From the NCBI GenBank assembly GCA_902489855.1, contig CABUBS010000007.1:1-23224 (forward strand): DNA of 23,224 nucleotides, given 5' to 3'. The first letter of the stretch is position 1; each line of letters starts with the position of its first letter. Both the position numbers and the translations under genes were made by a program. Below are positions 1 through 5,978 of this stretch, in pieces. The stretch is from an uncultured Collinsella sp. GTDB taxonomy: Bacteria; Actinomycetota; Coriobacteriia; Coriobacteriales; Coriobacteriaceae. The notes beneath the pieces were generated by a model. The model did no database searches and was not told where the DNA came from. It was given only the letters and a program-made list of their open reading frames with translations.

Positions 1-13
1 CCGTCTCGGACGA

Positions 14-27
14 TCCCGTGCACGGGA
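14..27. other. 14-bp perfect palindrome downstream of oppF
   Basis: The sequence TCCCGTGCACGGGA is its own reverse complement and starts 13 nt past the oppF stop codon, reading down the minus strand. It could form a five-pair hairpin with a TGCA loop. No T-run follows on the minus strand, so a classical intrinsic terminator is not supported. It may be a 3' stabilising hairpin, a protein site or chance. The window ends 13 bases further on. Confidence 0.3.
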
Positions 28-39
28 GGGAAAGCGAGG

Positions 40-867
40 CTACTCGCCGAGCTTGGGATGCAGCAGCGACGGCGCAGCGCCGAGCAGCATCTTGGTGTAG
101 GGGTCCTGGGGGTGCTGGAAGACCTGCTTGGCCTCGCCCTGCTCGACGATCTTGCCGCCATTCATAACGATGATGTCGTCAGAGATATAGCGGACCGTCT
201 GGATGTCATGGCTGATGAACACCATAGCCAGGCCGAGCTCCTTCTTAAGGTCGGTCAGCAGGTTCAGAATCTGCGCGCGGACCGAAACGTCCAGAGCCGA
301 GGTGGGCTCGTCGGCGATGATGGCATCGGGGTTCAGCGACAGGGCACGGGCAATTGCGACGCGCTGACGCTGGCCGCCCGAAAGCTGGCCGGGAAGAACC
401 TCGGCAGCGGAGCTGGGCAGACCGGTGAGCTCCAAGAGTTCCTTGACGCGCTTCTCCTGCTCGGCCTCGGTACCCAGGTTGTGGACGCGCATGGGGTCGA
501 GCAGCTGCTCGCGAACGACCATGCGGGGGTTGAGCGCCGTGGCCGGGTTCTGGAACACGACCGAGATGACGCGACCCATGTGGCGACGGTCCTCGGCGGT
601 ACGTTTGGTAACGTCCTTGCCCTTAAAGTAGACCTTGCCGCTCGTGGGGGCCTGCAGGCCGCACATGACGTTAGCGGTGGTGGACTTACCGCAACCGGAC
701 TCGCCGACGATGCCGATCGTCTGACCGGGCATGAGCTTAATCGTTACACCCTGGACGGCGTGAACCAGGTTGGGGTGCAGAATCGAGCCGGTACGGGTCC
801 TAAAGGTGACGTGGACGTCATCAAGGAAGATGATCGGCTCGACGCCGTTGACTGCGGTATCGCTCAT
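40..867 (-). CDS. oppF: Oligopeptide/dipeptide ABC transporter ATP-binding protein (OppF/DppF type)
   Basis: This is the second ATPase of a peptide importer, hydrolysing ATP on the cytoplasmic face to drive uptake. The 275 residues carry a complete nucleotide-binding domain: Walker A GESGCGKST (residues 55-63), Q-loop FQNPATALNP (105-114), signature LSGGQ (162-166), Walker B with IIADEP (183-188) and the H-loop SHD (219-221). The C-terminal stretch QHPQDPYTKMLLGAAPS is typical of the oligopeptide/dipeptide subfamily. No C-terminal cysteine motif is present, as expected for OppF. The ATG follows directly on the TAG stop of the fused oppC-oppD gene, and its GGAGGTG ribosome site (872-878) lies inside the end of that gene, so translation is probably coupled. 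It is the last gene of the operon. The family call is secure; the substrate is not known. Confidence 0.93.
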   Translation of the reverse strand: MSDTAVNGVEPIIFLDDVHVTFRTRTGSILHPNLVHAVQGVTIKLMPGQTIGIVGESGCGKSTTANVMCGLQAPTSGKVYFKGKDVTKRTAEDRRHMGRVISVVFQNPATALNPRMVVREQLLDPMRVHNLGTEAEQEKRVKELLELTGLPSSAAEVLPGQLSGGQRQRVAIARALSLNPDAIIADEPTSALDVSVRAQILNLLTDLKKELGLAMVFISHDIQTVRYISDDIIVMNGGKIVEQGEAKQVFQHPQDPYTKMLLGAAPSLLHPKLGE

Positions 868-2883
868 CTACATCACCTCCGCGTGAGGGGTCAAACCATT
901 TGCCTTGAGCACCTCGTCGGGGAGCTCGGAATAGAAGTGCTCGGTGCCGGGCACGCGCTTGAAGACCGGACGGGTGTCCAGGCCAATACGCGGGTGGCTC
1001 GAGCGGGGCGCGAAGCGATCGCCCTTGGGGAAATCGCGCGGGCTCGGAACGGCGCCGGGCACCTGGTGCAGGCGGCCCGAACCGCTCTCGATGGACAGAA
1101 CGGAACCCAGAAGACCGCGGGTGTACTCGTGGATCGGGTTAGTGAGCAGCTCCTTGGTGGGCGCCTGCTCGATAACCTGGCCAGCGTACATAACCGTGAT
1201 GTTATGGGCGACCTCGGCGACCAGAGCCAGGTCATGCGAAACGAAGATCATGGCAAAGCCGAGCTTGGCCTGAAGATCGTTGAGCAGCTTGATGACCTGC
1301 TTCTGGACGGTAACGTCCAGAGCGGTCGTGGGCTCGTCGCAGATGACCAGCTTGGGGTCGCGGGTAAGGGCCATAGCGATCAGGACACGCTGACGCTGGC
1401 CGCCGGAAAGCTCGTGCGGATAGCTCTCGAGCGTGCGCTTGGGATCGAGGCCGACGAGCTCCAGGAGCTCCTCGGCGCTGCGGGTTCCGCCGCGCTTGGT
1501 GAGCTGCTTCATCTGGGCAGAGATGAGCATGGAGGGGTTGAGCGAGGACAGGGCGTCCTGATAGACCATAGCGATATCGGTACCACGCAGGCCGAACCAC
1601 TCCTTCTTGCTCATCTTGAGCAGGTCACGGCCCTCCCAGAGGACCTCGCCGGAAAGGTGCTCGTCCTCATCGGTCAGGCCCATGATGGCCAGCGTGGTGA
1701 TGGACTTACCGCAACCGGACTCGCCCACCAGGCCCATGGTCTGACCAGGACGAACGTCAAAGTTGACATGGTCGACGACGTTGATATCACCGTGATGCTC
1801 AAACTGAATGCAGAAGTCACGGACCGAGAGAATCGGTTCGACAGACTCGTCGGGCACGTGGCGATCGTCACGCTTGAGCTCGACATCGCGCAGGGCGCCA
1901 AGGCGAGCGGAGAGGGACTGGGCCTGCTCCTTGTAGGCGCGAACGGGGTCGGAGACCAGCAGGTCGGCCTCGCGACGCTTGGAGGAATCGGTAGGATCCA
2001 GGGCGGCGGAGGGAGCAGCGGCCATGGCGTCGGTAATGCCCTCGGAGAGGATGTTGAGCGCCAGGCAGGTGATCATGATGGCCAGGCCCGGGAACAGCGC
2101 CTGCCACCAACGGCCGGCGAGCACGCCGCCGCGGGCGTCGGCGAGGATGTTGCCCCAGGTAGCGGTGGGCTCCTGGATACCAGCGCCGATGAAGGTCAGC
2201 GAGGCCTCGAAGATGATGGCGTCGGCGACCAGGGTAACGGTGAAGACCATGATCGGGGCGATGCAGTTACGCAGAACATGCTTGATCAAAATCCACGGAG
2301 CCTTGGCGCCGGAAACGATGACCGCGCGGACATAGTCCTCGCCGTACTCGGACACGATGTTGGCGCGCACGATACGGGCAATCTGCGGAGTGTACATAAA
2401 GCCGATGGCGAAGATAATCGACGGCACGGAGTTGCCCAGGATGGAGACGAAGACGGCCGCGAGGGCGATGCCCGGGATGGACATGATAATGTCCAGGATA
2501 CGCATGATCGTCTCGGAGACGGCCTTGCGCGAAACCGCTGCAAGGGCGCCCACGACCGAGCCGCAGACCAGAGCCATGGCAGTGGCGCCAAAGCCGATAA
2601 TCAGCGAGTAACGACCACCGTAGAGCATACGCGACAGAATGTCGCGACCCTTATCGTCGGTACCGAAGATAAATCCGTTGCCGGGAGCCTGGCGAGCCGT
2701 AAAGATCTCGACCGGGCTATAGGGGGCAAGAAGGGGCGCCAGGATCGCAGTCAGGGCGACCAGCACCAGCACGACGGCGGCAATCTTAGAAGACAGCGTC
2801 ATCTTCTTCCAGCCACCGAGCTTGAGCCCCTTGGAGGCAGCCTTCTCGAGCTGCTCGGTTTGCTTCTCTCGAATCTTTACCAT
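868..2883 (-). CDS. Fused peptide ABC transporter permease and ATPase (OppC-OppD fusion)
   Basis: One 671-residue frame joins two subunits that are usually separate. Residues 1-290 are a DppC/OppC permease: a membrane segment near 33-54, several more between 92 and 285, and the ATPase-coupling EAA loop at about 179-206 (EDYVRAVIVSGAK...HVLRN). A polar linker of about 60 residues (290-350) follows. Residues 351-671 are an OppD ATPase: Walker A GESGCGKS (387-394), Q-loop at 441, LSGGQ (492-496), Walker B VICDEP (513-518), His550 of the H-loop. The usual C-terminal GCxFxPRC cysteine motif is changed to GDRFAPRSS (621-629), so no cluster ligands remain there. The gene starts 3 nt after oppB and abuts oppF. 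Both halves look intact, so a working fusion is likelier than decay. Substrate range is unknown. Confidence 0.9.
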   Translation of the reverse strand: MVKIREKQTEQLEKAASKGLKLGGWKKMTLSSKIAAVVLVLVALTAILAPLLAPYSPVEIFTARQAPGNGFIFGTDDKGRDILSRMLYGGRYSLIIGFGATAMALVCGSVVGALAAVSRKAVSETIMRILDIIMSIPGIALAAVFVSILGNSVPSIIFAIGFMYTPQIARIVRANIVSEYGEDYVRAVIVSGAKAPWILIKHVLRNCIAPIMVFTVTLVADAIIFEASLTFIGAGIQEPTATWGNILADARGGVLAGRWWQALFPGLAIMITCLALNILSEGITDAMAAAPSAALDPTDSSKRREADLLVSDPVRAYKEQAQSLSARLGALRDVELKRDDRHVPDESVEPILSVRDFCIQFEHHGDINVVDHVNFDVRPGQTMGLVGESGCGKSITTLAIMGLTDEDEHLSGEVLWEGRDLLKMSKKEWFGLRGTDIAMVYQDALSSLNPSMLISAQMKQLTKRGGTRSAEELLELVGLDPKRTLESYPHELSGGQRQRVLIAMALTRDPKLVICDEPTTALDVTVQKQVIKLLNDLQAKLGFAMIFVSHDLALVAEVAHNITVMYAGQVIEQAPTKELLTNPIHEYTRGLLGSVLSIESGSGRLHQVPGAVPSPRDFPKGDRFAPRSSHPRIGLDTRPVFKRVPGTEHFYSELPDEVLKANGLTPHAEVM

Positions 2884-2886
2884 AAT

Positions 2887-3843
2887 CTACACCGTCCTGA
2901 TGCGCGGGTTGATGAGCAGGTAGAGCATGTCAACCACGATGTTGATGATGATGAAGGCAAGAGCAACGACGATAACGACGCCCTGAACCAGGTTCGCCTC
3001 GTTGCCCTGAACGCCCTGCAGAATCGCGGTGCCCATGCCGGGGAGGTTGAAGATAACCTCGATGACGACAGCGCCGCCCATGAGGTAACCGATCTTAAGA
3101 CCGAGGGTGGTGACCGGGGTGATCAGCGCATTGCGAAGAACGTTGATGCCGACGACGACCTTCTCGGGAACGCCGGCGCCGCGAGCCATACGGACATAAT
3201 CCTTGTCGAGCTCCTCGACCATGGCGGTACGCACGATACGAGTCATCTGGCCCGTCAGCGGAAATGCCAAGGCGATGGCGGGCATGATCATACGTCCCAG
3301 ATAGCCAACCGGATTCGTGGTGAAGTGAGGCAGAGCACCCGATGCCGGGAGCACCTTAAGGTAGGAAGAGAACAGCAGAATCAACAGAACGGCAAGCCAG
3401 AACGACGGGGTTGCCAAGCCGGCGATGGAAAAGACGCGGATCACTTGGTCCGGCCATTTGTCGCGATACAGTGCCGCGATGACGCCGAGCAAAAACGAAA
3501 CGACCGCACCGATAGCAAGACCGATAAAGGTCAGCTGCATCGTGACGGGCAGGGCCGTGGAGATGCGCTTGGCAACGGAGTTGCGAGCAGCACCATAGGT
3601 GCCCATGTCGCCATGGATCAAATCGCCCATATAGCGCACGTAGCGCACGGGCCAGGGGTCGTCCAGACCATACTTCTCATGGTACTCGGCAACCGCCTCG
3701 GGCGAGGCACCGTCACCCAACGCCGTGTAGGCGGGGTCGGTCTTGGAGAACGACATAAGGAAGAACACCAGGACGGTGACGCCCAATGCCATAATCGGCA
3801 GCGCCACAAGACGCCTTCCAATCAAACGTAGCAAGTTGTTCAC
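2887..3843 (-). CDS. oppB: Peptide ABC transporter permease (OppB/DppB type)
   Basis: This is an integral membrane subunit of the peptide importer, pairing with the OppC half of the next gene. I chose the GTG at 3843 (318 residues, MNNLLRLIGRRL) because an AAGGGGAG ribosome site lies 5 nt upstream; a longer frame to 3876 would place that site inside the gene. Family hallmarks: an N-terminal helix (about 11-33), the periplasmic loop with a KYGLDDPWPVRY motif, further helices around 98-125, 137-165 and 200-225, the EAA loop with DKDYVRMARGAGVPE, and a last helix before the end NPRIRTV. The length matches the family norm. Hairpins in the spacer separate it from the binding-protein gene upstream; oppC-oppD begins 3 nt downstream. 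Confidence 0.92.
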   Translation of the reverse strand: MNNLLRLIGRRLVALPIMALGVTVLVFFLMSFSKTDPAYTALGDGASPEAVAEYHEKYGLDDPWPVRYVRYMGDLIHGDMGTYGAARNSVAKRISTALPVTMQLTFIGLAIGAVVSFLLGVIAALYRDKWPDQVIRVFSIAGLATPSFWLAVLLILLFSSYLKVLPASGALPHFTTNPVGYLGRMIMPAIALAFPLTGQMTRIVRTAMVEELDKDYVRMARGAGVPEKVVVGINVLRNALITPVTTLGLKIGYLMGGAVVIEVIFNLPGMGTAILQGVQGNEANLVQGVVIVVALAFIIINIVVDMLYLLINPRIRTV

Positions 3844-3878
3844 GTTCTCTCCCCTTTCTTTTGTCGGTAGGACCAACT

Positions 3879-3906
3879 GGTATATGAGTACGGATACTCA
3901 TTACAA
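3879..3906 (-). promoter_or_regulatory. Possible internal promoter with a dyad in its spacer, upstream of oppB
   Basis: On the minus strand TTGTAA (3901-3906) and TATACC (3879-3884) are 16 bp apart and precede oppB by about 36 nt. The spacer is filled by a perfect inverted repeat, ATGAGTA-CGGA-TACTCAT (3884-3901), which could be an operator or a transcript hairpin. Each box matches consensus at four of six positions. This is a by-eye reading with no expression evidence. Confidence 0.35.
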
Positions 3907-3938
3907 GACCCGAGCGACATCGTTGCCGCCCGGGTCTT
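3905..3938 (-). terminator. Hairpin between oppA and oppB (partial terminator or processing site)
   Basis: The arms AAGACCCG (3905-3912) and CGGGTCTT (3931-3938) pair perfectly over 8 bp with an 18-nt loop. On the minus strand only a short T-poor tail follows (GTAAT), so termination of oppA transcripts would be leaky. On the plus strand the tail is richer in T (TGTTT). The position between a binding-protein gene and its transporter genes suits partial termination or protection of the oppA message. Confidence 0.5.
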
Positions 3939-3985
3939 TGTTTCAACTATGAGGATACGGTCCCAACGACCGACATCCTGCATAC

Positions 3986-4001
3986 AGACTCAAGCGAGTC
4001 T
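3986..4001 (-). other. Hairpin at the oppA stop codon
   Basis: A six-pair stem AGACTC/GAGTCT with an AAGC loop on the plus strand begins at the last base of the oppA TAA. No T-run follows on the minus strand. It is probably a 3' hairpin on the oppA message and one of a series of dyads in this 157-nt spacer. Confidence 0.4.
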
Positions 4002-5614
4002 TACGCCTTGACGGTCGCAACGCCCCTGAAGGACATGCTCGTCGTGCCGATGCCCTTGAAGCCATCGAGGGCCTCGCCGTTGGGTGCAGTGGACGGATCG
4101 TCCCAAGAAGCGGAGACGGTCTTGACGTGGACAACGGGGTACAGAACGGCGTTGTCGGCAATGATGTCGAAGCACTCGTTCCACTTCTTCTGCTGCTCGT
4201 CGCCCTCGGCGGCAAGAGCCTCGTCCATGAGGCCGTGGAGCTTCTGCCACTCAGCGGACTCCTTCCACGGGCAACGGGTCTGCATCCAGACGTTGTCGCC
4301 GTACCACCAGTTGAGCAGCAGGTCGGGGTCGGCGCCGAAGCAGGAAGGATCGCCAGGGGCAAGGAGGATATCGTAGGCCTCGCCGCCGTCGATGGCAGCG
4401 TAAGTGGCCGGCGAGGTATCGGTCTGGATGGTCACATCGAAGCCGAGAGCGTCGAGGTCGTTCTTGACCTGGGCGGCCATGCCCTTAATCTGCTCGTTGT
4501 CGGTGGTGCGCAGGGTGATGGCACCTGGGGTGATGCCAGACTCCTCGATGAGCTTCTTAGCCTTCTTGGCGTCGGTCTTGTACACCGTGGAAGCCTCATG
4601 ATAGTTGGTGAAGCTCTTGGGCAGGTAGCAGCTGGCAGCGGTGGCAAGGCCGGCGAAGGTGTTGCTGACCATCTTCTCGGTGTCGAGCGCATACATGACA
4701 GCCTGACGGACCTTGACGTTGTTCCAAGGCTCCTTGGCGACGTTGAACATGATGAAGCGGGTGCCGAAACCCTGAACGTTATCGATCTTGCAGCCGGCGC
4801 TCTCGAGCTGGTCGACGGCGTCAGCGGTAACGAGCTCCATAACGAGCGTGGAGCCCTCCTGCTGAGCGGTAACGCGAGCGGTGGGGTCGGTCAGGATGCT
4901 GTACTGGATCTTCTTATCCTCGGCAGCATACTCACCGTTGTACTCGGGGTTGGGAACCAAGGTGATCTCGGTATCGGAGATAGAGTCGTACATCCAGGGG
5001 CCGGAACCGATCGGCTGCTTGGCGCGATCCTCCTCGGTCTGGGTGGCCGGGGTAACGCGGACGATGGCCAGACGATCCTTGAGCAGGGAGAAGTTGGGGA
5101 CCTTAGTCTTGACCGTCACGGTGCTGGCGTCCTTGGCCTCGATGGACTCGAAGGGCTGGAAGAACGGAGCATAGGTAGCGGAAGCGGCGCAAGCGGTGTA
5201 GGAGGCAACGACATCGTCAGCGGTGACCTCGGTGCCATCGGAGAACTTGGCGCCCTTGCGGATGGTGACCTCGAAAGTGGTGTCGTCCACAGACTTGGGA
5301 TCGTCGGTGGCGAGCTCGTTGAAGGTGCTGTAGTCGTGGTAATCGATGCCGTAGAGGCCCTCGACGACGTGCCAGTTAGCACCCAGGCCCACAGCGGAGC
5401 CGGTGCTGGCGGGATCGAAGCTGGACGGAGCGTAAGCGGAACCAGCGGTGATCACGCCGCCGCCACGGTTGGCGGAATCGGTGGAGCCGGAAGCGGAACC
5501 CTCGTCGCTAGAGCTGCCACCGCAGCCAGTGAGACCAAGGCCGGCGACAGCAGCGACGCTGCCGGTGAGGCCGAGGAACGAACGCCTGGACATACCCTTG
5601 TTGATGATGGCCAT
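4001..5614 (-). CDS. oppA: Peptide ABC transporter substrate-binding lipoprotein (OppA/DppA, SBP family 5)
   Basis: This is the extracellular peptide receptor of the importer. I set the start at the ATG at 5614 (537 residues), which has GGAGA about 6 nt upstream; the longer frame would begin with TTG. The N-terminus has a twin-arginine-like signal (MSRRSFLGL, residues 8-16), a hydrophobic stretch and a lipobox LTGC, followed by a Gly/Ser-rich linker, so export through Tat and lipid anchoring are expected. The mature part has SBP_bac_5 features, such as the N-lobe segment with SAYAPSSFDPAST, FEVTIRKGAKFSDGTEVTADD, and the later VRQAVMYALDTEKMV. The length is usual for the family. It is first in the opp cluster, set off from oppB by hairpins, which fits the higher expression typical of binding proteins. 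The ligand is unknown. Confidence 0.92.
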   Translation of the reverse strand: MAIINKGMSRRSFLGLTGSVAAVAGLGLTGCGGSSSDEGSASGSTDSANRGGGVITAGSAYAPSSFDPASTGSAVGLGANWHVVEGLYGIDYHDYSTFNELATDDPKSVDDTTFEVTIRKGAKFSDGTEVTADDVVASYTACAASATYAPFFQPFESIEAKDASTVTVKTKVPNFSLLKDRLAIVRVTPATQTEEDRAKQPIGSGPWMYDSISDTEITLVPNPEYNGEYAAEDKKIQYSILTDPTARVTAQQEGSTLVMELVTADAVDQLESAGCKIDNVQGFGTRFIMFNVAKEPWNNVKVRQAVMYALDTEKMVSNTFAGLATAASCYLPKSFTNYHEASTVYKTDAKKAKKLIEESGITPGAITLRTTDNEQIKGMAAQVKNDLDALGFDVTIQTDTSPATYAAIDGGEAYDILLAPGDPSCFGADPDLLLNWWYGDNVWMQTRCPWKESAEWQKLHGLMDEALAAEGDEQQKKWNECFDIIADNAVLYPVVHVKTVSASWDDPSTAPNGEALDGFKGIGTTSMSFRGVATVKA

Positions 5615-5683
5615 GTCTTCTCCTATCAATAGAGAATCTTACTCGGGAGCACCTAGACGTGCCCCCGCGCAACTTGCGGACGA

Positions 5684-5711
5684 TATATACCTTACCTACC
5701 GACGAACCCAA
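5684..5711 (-). promoter_or_regulatory. Possible oppA promoter
   Basis: On the minus strand TTGGGT (5706-5711) and TATATA (5684-5689) are separated by 16 bp, about 70 nt upstream of the oppA ATG. The -10 box is good and the -35 box is poor. An alternative is TTGTCA (5784-5789) with TAGTAA (5761-5766), spacing 17, which would place the -10 box inside the inner inverted repeat. Confidence 0.35.
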
Positions 5712-5732
5712 CTGAGGTGCCGCGCTCGGCGA

Positions 5733-5815
5733 CCGATACATACATACGCTTGAACGGTATTTACTACCGTTCACCGAATTCATTGACAAATGATTCGCCA
5801 GACAGTATGTATCGG
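5733..5815. repeat. Nested inverted repeats upstream of oppA (candidate operator)
   Basis: The outer arms CCGATACATAC (5733-5743) and GTATGTATCGG (5805-5815) match over 11 bp. Inside them TGAACGGTA (5751-5759) and TACCGTTCA (5765-5773) form a perfect 9-bp inverted repeat around TTTAC. Both pairs lie in the oppA upstream region and overlap candidate promoter boxes. Two perfect dyads within 83 bp is more than I expect by chance and suggests transcription-factor sites. Confidence 0.6.
5783..5811 (+). promoter_or_regulatory. Promoter-like element pointing away from oppA
   Basis: A perfect TTGACA (5783-5788) is followed after 17 bp by TATGTA (5806-5811), which overlaps the right arm of the outer inverted repeat. 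No plus-strand gene lies downstream; a transcript would run antisense to the 3' end of uvrC. It may be a small-RNA promoter or a chance match. Confidence 0.3.
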
Positions 5816-5978
5816 CGAGGTGAGATATCAGTCTTCGTCAACCCGCAGGATAGCAGGGTTTTCGCTTGGGTTAGTCAAACGTTTTAGCGTTAATAAAACC
5901 CGAAACCAGCAGGCAATCATGGCGAAATAAATGGTTGAAAATCGCGCAATCATGTATATCAGTTGTTTAGGCTCGTGT

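Larger units (their letters stand above)
5615..5978. other. Intergenic control region between uvrC and oppA
   Basis: These 364 bases hold no convincing gene. From the oppA side they contain the oppA ribosome site, a possible minus-strand promoter (5684-5711), a nested set of inverted repeats (5733-5815), a TTGACA box on the plus strand (5783-5788), a small hairpin AACCCGC/GCaGGGTT (5840-5860, one bulge), and the dyads GGGTTTT/AAAACCC (5856-5862 and 5895-5901) and GTTTTA/TAAAAC (5881-5886 and 5894-5899). The stretch beyond 5830 is more AT-rich than its neighbours. No strong T-tailed terminator for uvrC is visible. A 41-codon minus-strand frame with one hydrophobic segment, starting inside the region, lacks a ribosome site. 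Confidence 0.6.

Noticed and set aside
58..3831. A 1257-codon plus-strand open frame opposite the opp genes
   Set aside because: It is antisense to three genes with clear ABC-transporter motifs; GC-rich codon use with few TTA, CTA and TCA codons leaves the opposite frame open. Its translation is low-complexity and shows no domain.
4127..5632. A 501-codon plus-strand frame opposite oppA
   Set aside because: It has Gly/Val/Leu-rich composition, no motif and no ribosome site, and mirrors oppA codon by codon.
5828..5950. A 41-codon minus-strand frame with one hydrophobic segment after uvrC
   Set aside because: It could encode a small membrane protein, but it has no ribosome site and lies in an AT-richer control region; not supported without conservation data.
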